A DNA stretch of 64,000 bases, taken from the NCBI GenBank assembly GCA_025890175.1, contig JANPYM010000015.1, forward strand, positions 543,025 to 607,024. Reading direction: 5' to 3'. The translations under genes were made by a program, and so were the position numbers. The first letter of the stretch is position 1, and the number at the start of each line of letters is the position of its first letter. Shown here piece after piece: positions 10,127-22,886 of the stretch. A model generated the notes under the pieces. That model was not told where the DNA came from. It did no database searches and saw only the letters and a list, made by a program, of their open reading frames with translations. Source of the stretch: Ciborinia camelliae. Lineage: Eukaryota > Ascomycota > Leotiomycetes > Helotiales > Sclerotiniaceae.

Positions 10127-13100
10127 TCAGGACCCCAAAATCTTTGCATAGGCATCCTCAACCTCTCCAGCCAATTCCAACAATGCCACAATCACTATTT
10201 GATGTGTAAGATTCGGAAGTCGATCTCGATGCAACCCGAAGAATTCCAATGGTGGCGTTGCTTCGCCCAGACTCTGAAGAAGAGGTGTCTCAATTATAGG
10301 AGGTTCTAGCGCCGTATATTCGTATTTCGACAGAGGTACGTTGACTTCTGCTGTAATCTTTTGTTGCTCTCCCTCCTTACTTTGTGGATCCTCTGCGTTT
10401 GGTACACCGGTGATTTTCAGGGCTGAAGGCGGTAGAGGCTTTCCTAGCCTTTGCGCGAGCGCCTTTGTATGTGTAGCATACATGCTACGAATAAAACTGA
10501 CGCGGGAATAATTCCATCCAACCTCAACCTTACCTTCGAATGAGCTTTTGAATATATAATCGATATGGTTGGAACCAGGAGCCTGCCAGGTTTGCATTGT
10601 AGCTTCAACCTGGGGAACCTTCAATATGGTACCTCCACGAGATCCCGTGACACTATCAACCACATCTTCCACAGCAAGGTCACTAACAGACTTTGGTGCC
10701 TCAACTTGCTTCACTCCAGCAAGCCCAATACGAAGCTGACCCAGAGTGAGACCCAAGATACTATGAATCTTTCCTCGATCCATCGTTACTGCAAACCGTG
10801 CCTGTGCATTAAGTGCCTCGATCTTGAAGACTTGATGATCTGAGAATGTGCTTGGGAATGCTCCAACATTTAACGCTTTAAGTGTGACAATCACATCAGT
10901 GTGCAGAGAGACGGGCGATTTCAACTTTTCTGATTTTTGCTCCATCGAAGGTGTTTTGGGGGGTGACATTGGCTGCGAGACTGATTTTCGCTTAATGTAT
11001 CTTTCAGTTTCCGAAAGGGAAGTTTCGTAATTACTCTTTTTCTCTTGGGCAAGTCGCAAGAATGCTTGATAGAGCGCGAGTGCTTGCGCTGCGGTCGTTG
11101 CGGTGCAGAATATCTGTACAGCTTCCCCATCTAAAATGGCAACCAGTCGATCTCCCTTGGCTTGGGAGCCATTGCGAACATTATACATGAGAAATTCGAA
11201 AGATGTGATGTCTGCAACTAAGAAAGCCTGATAATCGAATGCAGCTTTGACTCGTAATTGACTGAAGCCTAATGAGCCTTGAACCAGTGGGGTCTGATTC
11301 AATGCCTTTTCGCGTGCTGGCCACTGTATTGAGGTACGTATTTTGAAATCCTGTAGCGCCACGAACCCACTCATTCTGCCAGAGCTGTCAACCCCAACTT
11401 TATCAAAGCCAAGACATAAATTCTGCTCCCAGTCCGAAGTCTTTTTTGAAGAGATCCAAAAGTTGGATATGATAAAAGCAGATTTGCCAATAGCCTGGCC
11501 GAGATCCAACTGAACGTCCAGCTCAGCGATGGATACTGTAGCGTTCCAAGGGAAGGCGCCGGTCGCTGCAACTTGCTGGTATCTTTGCACGAGAAAAGTT
11601 GACGATTGTAAATTGTCAGTTGACGATACTCGCGTTGTAGAGCCTTCACGCATCTCTTGGGGCACCCAAATTTCTCTGAAAAGTAGGAAGTCTTGTAATT
11701 GCTTGGCGTTGATTAAGACTTTCATGGGACTGATCTTCAAAATTGCAGACATTCCACTGGTGCCACTCACATGCTTGCTATTCATGAGAGACAGGAATAT
11801 TGATTCTACATCAAAACTTCCAGTAGATTCCCTGGAGTAGACATGCTGTACTGAAGCTTGCAGCCCCGAGAAAGCAATAGATGCAGCAAAGAAATGCCCG
11901 TGTTCAGTTGAACGGACTGTGTTTATCGTCATATAAATCTCATCAAATCGAGCACTAGCAGCAACACGTGCTATAGGCTGACAGCTAAGAGTGAATTCTT
12001 GCTTACAAATTCTCAGCCCTAAATTGAGTCGAGTGCGACCAAGTACGGCACTAGGATCGGCTGCCAGGATGTTATCGTCATCGGAGTTCATGAACTTTTG
12101 AGGCGGTTGTTTCGGTACACACTTCTTATCTTTGCCATCCTCACTCACAATGTCTTTGACCGAGGATGATATCTCTAGGATAAGAGGTACAACTGACGGA
12201 TACAGTATATTTGTCGAAGCATCCACTTTCACCTCAGCATTTAAGGACGGATCATCTAGACCATTGTCTTTATACTCTACCTTCCAAGCAAGGCCAGGGG
12301 CGCGCAAGACTGTACTGCTACCCGTGTCTGTATGAGTAAATTGCCCGTACCTACCGGCCTGTGGCACGCGACCCGCACTACCTGCTTGATTTGACTGCGT
12401 GGTCTCTGCCAACTTCTTACCTGACAGATATACAACGGCTCCAGCAAAGTCTGCATCCACCAGTAAAGACTCCATTCGCTTTTTCCCGAAGAATGGTTGC
12501 CTTTTGTTGGCTGGCGTTGGAGATGGTAGTGTTAGTGGCGGACTTGTACTCCAGGTAGCTGATGCTACTCGTACCATTTCAGCAGCAGATCCTATTGATC
12601 GTTGAAGCTCGGCGGCAGGTATGATAAATTGAGAAGTCAGTCGCAAATCAAGGGACTTTCCTGCCGCTTGAAATGCCAATCTGCGAGTATTCTGACCAGA
12701 AATATAACCAACATTGAAGATTACCTCTGGCAACAAGGCTGAATTGAGTGACCGTTGAATTTTGTCATGCGAGGAAGGCACCATTTGTAGTTGAAGGTCT
12801 TCAATGGTAAGTCGAGCAGAGTTCTCTTTCCTCGTTGATAAATGAATACGCTTTAATGACAGGACCAAATTTTCTTTTTCAGAGTGTGAGACGCGGCTCT
12901 TTTTTGCATTGCCAACCAGCCAACTAATTTGGATATTGAGCAGTTCAAGAGTGCACATCGAGGCGAACATAATAGTCGACGTTGAGTCGGTGACACTATC
13001 ATGGTCTTTTGGCTTGTCATTGACTGTGATCCTTGGTTTTGACTTGCGAAATTTCTTGAAGTATTGTTTCTCTCGCGTGAAGTCAATATCTTTGATTTTA

Positions 13101-16100
13101 TTCTGCAAATGACCCATGACATCCACCACGGAAGATGCAGTTTCAGCGAAAAGGTTAATTTGGAGGCCATTGCTCGTAAGATTGAATGATCTCACATCGT
13201 CTCCCATTTCGTTCTTTTTGCTCGTGGCAGTCAAGAAAGCAGCAAATGCAAGATTTCCGCAGGGCTCCAAAATCCCGTTGTTCAGGCGAGATAATTCGAA
13301 CATTATGCGATGCAGATTTATATGAATCTCTGGGAACTCATACCTTGGTCCATGTTGTTCCAGCCGGTTGGCAACTAAAAGTTGCACGCATCCAACATTA
13401 AACTCAAGTCTTGCTGTGGTTTTTCCATCTTGCGACGGTTCTGCATTTGCATAGATGTCCAAACCCGCAAAGGTTAGGTGAGCGTCGTAAATCAGAGAGG
13501 GGCCAGCTTTTGGTGGCGAAGCTGTCACTGGACTGTCGCTTGGACCGAATATTTCCTCAATATGTGCCTGTATTGCTTTTATATCGTCACGGATGTCAGA
13601 GACGACGCTAGATATTTCTGGCCGGTTGAGAGCAGTTAGGAGACTATGTATAGCAGCTGCATCTAGCTCTACGGATTCTACAGATGCGAAGACCGAAATT
13701 TTATTCTCTTCCTCGGACATACTGCTAACGACACGTCCGTTTGTTGATGGCATTTGCACCAACGAGATACTTTGCTGTTTATCATTTTGGGTTGTTTGCA
13801 CATCGTGTGAGTGCTCCTTGATGTCAAAATCGAAGACAATTTCGGACCCAAATTGAGCTGCCAATGAGGCTCTAGCGATGACACCTGAAATGGTATATGT
13901 CAACGATTGTATGAGAGGTATTCTGATTTGGTACATATTGAGGAATAGTGCCAAATAGATTTTGTTGATTGGCTTCGGATCTTGAACAATGGACAGCGAG
14001 GTATTCGGTGGTGACGCAGGTCGTTTAGCTGTCGGAAATTTCGTTACCAAGCGGTGGAGCTGCGCGACTTCATCTCCAATAACCAGGTCCAAGACTTCGA
14101 TGAGCGCTACAATATCTTGCTGAACTATAAAAGACAACTCTTGCGAGTTCGCTGCAACCTTAAAAACATTTGAAGGAATTTCATTGACCGTTGAACTTTC
14201 ATGTGAGAGATAGACACTAGGATTTCGCAACTGATACATACTTAATGGCTGTGAATGGCTCTGAATCTTAGAGGTGGTAGCTTCTGCGGCGAGCATGATA
14301 TTGAACATATTCGTATTCACAGTTTCCTCTTTCATGACAACAGAAGCTTTCAAGCCCTTACTGATGGAAACAGATCTAATGTTAACTGTGTCAAGCGTGA
14401 TAGAACCTTTCTCTGTTACGATCACGACCTGGAGATTCTGTTTAGGTTTAATCTTTGGGCTAGCTAGCGTGATTGGCGAAGGTATTTCTGGTGCCGGTAT
14501 GTTCGACTCGCTTTGTTGATACAATCTCAAGATATCTTGTGCTAGCTCACATAGTTCCCAATTTAAATTGATTGATATCTCTTCACAGAACACCTGCAGA
14601 ACGGTGTTCTGAGTCGTATCAGAGTCCGAGCCATGCTGTGATGGAGATACTGAGGATGCAATAGGAGAAGACGTAGTTATGACCGAGGCACTAGCCGTCA
14701 AAGAAGACAGCGCAATCTCATTTTGCTTTGGACCTGGATCGATCACAAGCCTCACAAGTTCTGTTTGAAATGAAATGTTGATTTTTGGTGCTTCCGATAC
14801 GGATATGGGGGGACCATCCTTGGAAATACCGAAGACATTGCTCATGAAGACACAAGTGCCAAGATTGTTGAAGTCCCAGCTCCTCCATTGAGCAAAACTG
14901 GCAAGAACCCGCTGTGCAGAATCTTTGGGAACACTTTCCGCATTATTTACGCATCGGCTCATGATATCCAGTTGTGCAGATGTTTCAAGAATTGAATACA
15001 TATGTCGAAGTCGAGCAATTACTTTCCAGGAATCATGAGTCCTCAAATGTTTTTGTGCACTTCGGAGAACGTAAGCCGGCCTTGTCAAAAACAATGGGTC
15101 TGTGGCATGCTCTCCTGCAGTTGCCACGAGATATGTAAAAAGTTGGAGACGATTTCGTTGCTGGCTTAATCGAGATGCAAATGTCTCACCTACACGATCA
15201 GCGAGAACATTGGTACGATGAACCAATGAGGCTAGGTATTCGATCTTACTGCTAGCCGTATTGACTTCAATAGCATTGAATATTAAATTTGCCGCTGTGT
15301 TCTGGCCAGAAGCAATCCAGAGTATGACATCTTCAAGAATGGCATTTACAGCTGCTTGCGGGTCATTTATATCGCCAAAACGTTCTTTGGCAGTCAGAAC
15401 GGCAGAGCCGAGGGACAAATGAATCGCAGAGGATTGTCGATCAGATTGAACGGCGTCGATGTTCAATGTTCGAGTCGTTTCACTCCTCGAAGTAACAGCA
15501 AGCTGTGAAACAGAAAGGTCATACTGATCATGAGTTTCATTCCAGCCACTGCTCAAGTCATGCGCATCTGGTGAATTTAAGAAGCGAAGACAAATGCCGG
15601 GAGTTCGCACAGCTATATCTAAAACTTCGCTATTCGTTCTGTCTTTTTTATCCATACCGAATATATCGCTCATAGAACTGATTTGAAGGTCATCTATCAG
15701 ATCAACAGGACCCACAGGTTGTATTGCAGAAAGTAGGTCCGCAACAGCTCCTACAGCCTTCGGGCTGAGCACTGCCTTGATGCCATAGGGCATTTCCACG
15801 ATAAAGCTGACATGCGTTGCATTCTCGCCAACTCGATCTGGCTGGATATCTCCTAGATTCATGCGAGGTGATCGCGTGGCATTTCCGTTTTGGGCTTCAG
15901 AATCGATGACTGGAAGATCCTTGGTGTCAGGCTCCACAGCCTCAAGGGGAAAGTATGGTGCCATGTAGGAACTTGAGAAAGTGACACTAGAAGGAGGTAG
16001 GCCTCTGGGTTCACCGACAGCACTATAGAATGAAGATTGACGACCAGTTGAGACGGAAAGATCCCTAAGGTGGGATTGACCAGCTTGTACACTTCTGGAG

Positions 16101-19100
16101 CGCGAAGCTGCAGTGGATGCCCCCTCATGATTGAACGAACGGGGACGAAGGATGCTCTGATCGCTTTTGAAGCTTGAACTTGAGGCGGTCAAAAATGAGC
16201 TTTTGTGCCCGGTATGAGGTCGATTCCTGCGTACAGACGACACCTTTGAGGATATTTTAGAAGTGGATAACCTGTCTTGAATAAGACCGCCATCGCAGGA
16301 GATCGGAAGAGGTATTGGTGGAACACACATGGCAGGTGGGTCAACATTTTCTCTATCTATATCTGTCGAAACATAATCGTGTAAGAGGAAAGCGGTTCTG
16401 TGTGTTCTTTGGTCATGGCGCCTGAGGTGTTCTTGCTGCAATCGGCGGTCTTCCACAAATGCAAGCTTTTTCTGGATCGCCCCAAAGGATATCGTTGTTT
16501 GAACAAGGCCATGGGTCTCTACGGGATGTTGTGTTCTCGACCTGTGCCTGGATGCTGACTCCGCATCAACGCAGGCAAAGTTTAAGTTGGGTATTTGAAA
16601 ATCTAGTTTTTTGGAGTAATGAGATCCAGCCCAATCATCAAAAGTCAGAGTAATCTTAGAGGTTGAGAAAAGAAAAGCTGCCTCTTCGACATGTATCCAA
16701 ATGCGAATAGAATCAACCGAGGCGCGAAGAAAAGTTACGTCGTGCAATAATAGTGCAGCAGCTGGTGGTAGGGCATTCTCATCATCATCGAATGAAAATG
16801 CAAGCGCTTTGGCTCCTCCAAGAAACCGAACAAAGAATTCAGTCGTACACTCACCAGTGATTGCACCTACCCCAAAATCCCAATTGCAGACATAAGTTGG
16901 CTCAATAGGAGGTAAACCGAAAAGGCGATTGCCCGAGATGTTAAGACCGTCCACAAAAATTTGGGTACCAGATGTGGCGCTTACAATAGACATTCTACCA
17001 TCATTCTCGGTACCCAAAGAGAAGGCCAATGTACTTAGCTCTACATTCAAATCCATGTAGTAGTTAGTGAAGCGGAGATCGGCAGCCAGTGTCGCAATCT
17101 CAATGCGAATATGGTTCTTTGCAGAATACAAATTTGCGGGCAAAATCACGCTAGACTCGTCGGCAGATATGCTCAATATTACATCTAGATCATTGTTCTT
17201 CTTGTGAGGCTGAACATTTGAGTCTTCTTGGCTGCTAGCGGTTTTTACACGAATAGCTTCTTGGTGTTCCTCCAAGGTTCTGAAATGAATATCATCGCCG
17301 AAGTAATTATCTTTCACCTTGAGGTAATACCGGATGACAAATCCGTAAAATTGAGCGGTAGCTCCATTTCCATACACATCAAGTATTAGTGTATCAGTAT
17401 TGCTGGACGAAGTAGTTGCACAGTATTGATACTTCCCTCCAAGTTTTAGAGTATCTAGTTGGGCGATTTCTGTGGAATTTAGGAAGGTGGCCTGTGTGTT
17501 CCATGGAGGTACATGCAGATTTAATCCACCGTGCTTGGCCACAACGTCAAATGATACGTCGTTTCGGTGGGGTCGAAAGGTATCGATTGGAATGCAAATA
17601 TCTGCGATTAGCGATTCCCCGAAAATAATGATGAAGGTATTATCGTCAAAATCTGCAGGATTATTGATTATATTCGAGTCATTGACGTTGAGGTAGAGTC
17701 TAAACTTCTGAAGGTTGAGATTCACCAAGTACCGGAATGGCGTAAACGTTAGATATTCCGGCGGCGGCCCACTAGCCCAGTCACCAACAAGATCTGTAAG
17801 GAGGAAGATATGCTCCCTCAAGATGAAAAGTTCCAATCCGCGACTACCGATATCGAAGTTCCAAGTTCGGAAACCATTCCATTGCAAGGGATTCGACATA
17901 TCGCAACTTATGACATTCCCAGTGGATCTCCATAGTAGCCCGTGATTAACACTAGTTGTGATCTCCGTGTTGGGAAGATCCAACTGAAGCTTGTTTAAAA
18001 ATCCGGATTCCCCTGCCACCATATCCATAACATACCGAACTGTTGCATTTGCGCCAACCTTGATGTCAAGCCAACCAAAGGGGCGAACCTCGGGCCCTGG
18101 GGCTCCTTTATCGTCTTTTCTCCTGCGACCTCTGTTACTAGTTCGCTTTCGCTCGCTCTGCTGGGTTCCGGTAGTATCTGCTTGCTTTGTCCATTTCCAA
18201 TTCTTTGATTCCTCTCTAATCGGTATTCGAAGGGTTGTCTCGTGGTCAAGTTCAATATAAAGTTTAAACTGTGTTGGCACTCTATATTCGCCAGGCTCAA
18301 TCATTTTGGCGGGAGAGGCATCTTTACACAGACTTGGAAAGAAGACTCGCTGAATTTCTGCTCGCTGCCTATCTGCCCAAGGACCGTAATTAATAATTCC
18401 CCCCTCTATTGAAAGATCGATTCCCCATTCAGGAGGAACATCTCCATTGATAGTATTGCATGTTGATTTTGACAATTCATGACGCCATTGAACCTTGCCA
18501 GGAACATCCCAATAAAAGCTCATAGTGGCCTTAGGGCTATCAGCAATAGTGGTAACTGTTGCATATTCGTTAGAAGACCACCGCGAATTGTCATCCTTCT
18601 CACCCTCATCTAAGTATCTTGAAAGCCCTTGCCAGCTGCTTGGGTTGGGGCCTCCTTGGGTGGGCGAGTTTGATCGACTGTCATGACTAGATGAGAAAGA
18701 CTCCACAGAACTTCTAAAATAAGGTACAAGATCTTGAAGATTATGCCATGCTCTCTTGCGCTGGCGATGGAAGAAGTTATGCGAATGGGCGCCGCGGCGT
18801 GTGCTGGTGTCTGACTGACCCGGAACACCACGCTTAATTCGGCAGGCAGTCGTAGTCTGATCCTCTTTGTAGTCATCATTCGGTTGCATTTGTATAACGG
18901 GATGCCTAAATCGAAAATTGACGAGCTGCCTATATTGATCTAGTTTGGTTGACGCCGAGGCATCCAGCTCTCCTTCCGCCTTGTCCATTTTAGCGATGAG
19001 TATGCTCTTGGTGTTTTCATTCCCAAGCACCAATGCAGCTTTCGAACATTCAACATGAAGGGGAAGGAACCTAAGTAAGAAAGTTGATTCCACAGTCGCA

Positions 19101-19976
19101 TGTGACTCGTAATTTCCCATGGGATCGGCTGCCTGAGAATGGGCGGAAGATCTACCAGATTTATCTTCTACATGAGGTGTTCCAATCTTAGCGTGTTCTT
19201 CGAAATGAGCGGGTGAATTTTGAGAATCGCTTATTGACTCTTTGTATGAACCTTGCGCATTCCCGCGATCACTTAAAACACCCTTTTTTCTTAACCTCAC
19301 ATGCTGAGAGGTACCATCTTCATGGCTATGCGCGACATGACTTGATTCCTCACCCTCTCCAGCAATTCCAGAGATGATGGCATCGTATGCTGGACTTCGG
19401 TTGTATACAAACCACTCTACTCCATTCAAGACGACGTTAATTCGACAAGGCAATTTCTTCTTCGGCTTTCGTCCTTCCTCTCCCCCATCAATACCCGTTT
19501 TAACAGTGGACTCCTGCTCCTCGGTGGAGCTATCATTCCCCAAGTCCAATTCCCTCACATTGCGAAGCCAATATCTCCATGTAATATATCCATTTTGTAT
19601 CAATATAGTTTCGTTGTCGCCATGATATCTAACTCCCTTCAAGAACACGCGCCCTCCTAGGAGGGAAATTTGTAAAGCTTGAATGTCGACATAAACTCGA
19701 TATTGATGCCATGTCCAGGCCCGGAGGCCATATGATACGAGAGCAGCAAAAACGCGATTAAAGTAGAAAAGGAAGAATAGTGTGCTATACAGAAAGTTAA
19801 TTGTGTGACGGAAAATCTCAGCATAAGACATACACAATCCCGCAGACAATCAGCTCGATGAGGAAAACCCTAAACTATTAGTTAGTTTTCTCTTGAGCCA
19901 GGAATGCGAAAAGTTACCAATTGAAGACCAGATCCGTTCGCAAAGGGGATGCTGTCAAACCACTACTACCCGCCAT
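10127..19976 (-). CDS. CSF1: Csf1 bridge-like lipid transfer protein (BLTP1/Tweek family)
   Basis: A very large protein of 3250 residues; yeast Csf1 is about 2960. The family forms a long hydrophobic groove anchored in the ER and moves bulk phospholipid at contact sites; yeast Csf1 supports GPI-anchor synthesis and cold growth. Exons: complement(join(10127..19784,19834..19869,19918..19976)). Two introns of 49 and 48 nt near the start restore MAGSSGLTASPLRTDLVFNW then VFLIELIVCGIVTLFFLFYF, a single N-terminal membrane anchor (about 20-45). The Csf1 N-domain signature follows: VDIQALQISLLGGRVFLKG, GYITWRYWLR and LPCRINVVLNGVEWFVYNRS. Further family landmarks include RPFGWLDIKVGANATVRYVM, SSVNHGLLWRS-type residues, and LYLNVNDSNIINNPADFDDN. 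The 9.66-kb third exon has no stop. Many Ser-rich, probably disordered inserts occur (for example between about 1130 and 1300). The first exon is divergent from the TMEM184 gene. Confidence 0.95.
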
Positions 19977-20555
19977 CTTTTAATTGTTGTTGTGTGAAGT
20001 AAAGTCCTATGTAACTCCGACAGAAATGCTCATGACCGCAAAGATTCCGGCCTCCATGCTACGCGTTGCATTGTCTATCGGATATATACAAAATTTCCTT
20101 TAAACTCTCACCAAATGTAGAGTCAGTGACTTGACAGGCGAAGTGGTCAAAGTCACATAAATCTCTTTCGTTGAATTGATTGAACAATACCTATCGGACG
20201 AAGTGGAAGTGATGCTTCATAGGGCCGATCGGCCGCATTGACCGCATTGGAAGCTCTACGATCCCACCGCCTTGGCAGAATTACGCACACTTCGCCTCTA
20301 TCAACAAAACCATGGCATGGATTTTAACACTGCGCTGCCGATTTCAATGTGTAGACCTATCTGAAGCAGTTAGTTTGCAGAGATTATAACTTCCCCACTA
20401 GTTAACTTATCATTCGTTTTTTACACCATGAAGAAAAGGTTTGCAGATAATGTTAGTCGCACAACCTAAGACTTTCAAGCTCCCATCCACTCGCCACAGA
20501 TTATCTTGACCAGGAGAGCGCGCCAACCATTGACACCCTTTGACCTTTCAAGATC
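19977..20555. promoter_or_regulatory. Shared divergent promoter region, CSF1 / TMEM184-like gene
   Basis: 579 bp between the CSF1 start (minus) and the TMEM184-like start (plus). It should contain both promoters and 5' leaders. I see no TATA box that I would assign with confidence, and no ORF. Confidence 0.5.
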
Positions 20556-22886
20556 ATGGCAGGAACCAGTGATCTCTCCGGTGGTACCGGGGAGAAATTG
20601 ACACATGCAACAATGGTGGTAGCTGGCTCTGCTGCATTGCTGGCGTCTATATTATCAACTGTGTATGTTTGCCAATGTCATGTTCATCTGCTTGGAAGCT
20701 AACAGCTCTCTCAACAGGTCGGTTTGGTTACAGACGTACGTTACATCGTCGCTAGGATTGGAAATCAAATCGTATATCTAAACATGTATAGCAAAAACTA
20801 TCGAAAACCCCTTTTGCAACGATATGTCATTCGAATCCTGCTTATGTATGTGGATAAAACTGCCAAACACATTCGCATTTCCTCTTCTGATATAAATGTT
20901 TAGGGTGCCGATATACTCAATCTCTTCATGGACAAGTTTGGTTTCAAGAGAGGCAGCGCTATTTCTCGACCCTATTCGTGACGTATATGAGGTGGGTTGA
21001 TCTTCCTCGATGGTAATAATACTGGAACTGATTTTTTGGCAGGCGTTCACAATTTACACATTTTTCCAACTTCTTATAAACTTCCTTGGAGGTGAACGAG
21101 CTTTAATTATCATGATGCATGGACGAGAACCAGTACATCACCTCTGGCCATTGAACCATGTCTTCCCAAAGGCCGATATATCAGACCCCCACACATTCTT
21201 GGCCATCAAACGTGGAATTCTACAGTATGCTTGGTTGAAGCCTGTTCTTGGACTTTCAGCTATCATTATGAAAGCTACGGGTGTCTATCAAGAGGGTACC
21301 CTTGCTCTAAGCTCCGGTTACATGTGGAGTGGTATTATTTACAATATTAGTGTCACACTAAGTCTATATTCCCTCGGGATGTTTTGGGTTATAATGTCTA
21401 AGGACTTGCAGCCTTTTCGCCCCGTGCCAAAATTCCTGTGTATCAAGCTCATCATATTTGCCTCATACTGGCAAGGATTTCTTCTTTCCATCTTGGTCTT
21501 TCTTGGAGCAATTCCAAACAATGTAGAGGATTATACTGCGGATAGTCTCGCTGCGGCGATACAGGATGCATTAATCTGCATCGAAATGCCCATTTTTGCA
21601 ATCGGACATTGGTATGCCTTTTCGTGGCATGACTATGCAGATATCACTATCTCTGCAGCTAGGATGCCAGTTCGCTACGCCATTCGAGATGCTTTTGGCA
21701 TCCGTGATCTTATTGAAGATACGAAAGAAACATTCAGTGGAAAGAAATACGAATACCGGCTATTTGATTCAGGCGACAATGTCTTGGCCCATGAAGGATC
21801 TTCATCAAGAGTAGCTCGAATGATGGAAGGTATGCGATACGAGCGTGGCGGCAAAGGAAAATATTGGATTCCAAAACCTGGCGAAGCAAATGCGAGGACA
21901 CCGTTGCTTGGGAACAACGTTGGATCTCCTGGCACCCAATCCCCTACACAACCCTGTGATCGCGATTCTGACTATATGGGATGGGGAGATGGTGACGTGG
22001 AGCAGCAAGGCCTTGATCCCGAAGAAGAAGGCCTCTACGAGAGAGCCAGGCAACTGGAATTCGGAGATTGGAATGTAAGTGGTGCCGGCCTACTACTTGC
22101 TCAAAGTTAACTGATCATCGGCAGTATCATGTAATCACTGCTCATCAACCATCAAGAGAGCGATGGCTCAGTGCACAGCCGGACCTTCTGACTACTTCGG
22201 CAAACCGCAATCTTCTTCAACCGACTGACGACAACCGTATCCGAAGGGCTAGAAATATTAGAGAAACAGTTGAGGAAGTCACTAAACGAACTAAGAGAAA
22301 ACCTTCAAGACATAGTCGTAGCAGGGATTCCAAAGGCAAGAACAAAGAAAATTCTCCGCTTAATGAAGAAGGAAGAGCGCCGATGCTCAAAGGCATGTTG
22401 CGTCAACACTCATCTGCATCCAGTTCAGCCAAATCCAAAAGAAGCCAGCTAGTCGATGTCATCGTCGAAGATACTGCTGCGGAGGAAACGGAAAGAGTTC
22501 GTGCGCGAAAAGAAGGAAGTGCGGGATGGAATGAGACCGACCCTCGACGCTATGTGTAAGTTTAAACTTCTATCGGAATCCATTTCCGGGCTAATTTTTG
22601 AAGACGTACATACGGAGACGGCACAGGTGAGGACATTCGAGAAGGATTCGAGCCTACCGATGACGTAGAAGCTGTCGATCCTAAACCAGGCCTTGATGAC
22701 GAGTTTACAATTGATGGTGATGTGGATCACGGTAGTGCTCGAGATGATTCGGAAGAATCGCGCCATTGGAATGAAGCTCGACAGTCAAAGGTGTTATTGA
22801 AACCTAAGTATGGAGTTGATGGAGAGGCGTTTGAGAATGTTTGGGGTAGTGGAGAGCCATCAACCCCCCCACAGGAAAACCCTTAA
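20556..22886 (+). CDS. TMEM184/DUF300 family seven-helix membrane protein (Hfl1/YKR051W-like)
   Basis: Seven exons: join(20556..20662,20718..20735,20792..20845,20904..20991,21043..22074,22125..22555,22604..22886), 670 residues. Introns are 48-58 nt, all GT-AG and in phase; exon 2 is an 18-nt micro-exon. The joined N-terminus reads MVVAGSAALLASILSTV, then RYVIRILLMVPIYSISSW and YEAFTIYTFFQLLINFLGGE, the start of the OST-alpha/TMEM184 (PF03619) fold. Seven hydrophobic segments can be counted up to the conserved CIEMPIFAIGHWYAFSWHDY near residue 280. A long hydrophilic cytosolic tail follows, with basic, Ser-rich and acidic patches. Known relatives include fission-yeast Hfl1, a vacuolar membrane partner of Atg8, and plant LAZ1; a vacuolar role here is inference. 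The last intron (22556-22603) is the least certain junction. Confidence 0.93.

Noticed and set aside
19834..19849. CSF1 start at CTG 19849 (MSAGLCMSYAEIF)
   Set aside because: This segment is intron and exon-2 sequence in the wrong frame; the spliced form restores the conserved anchor.
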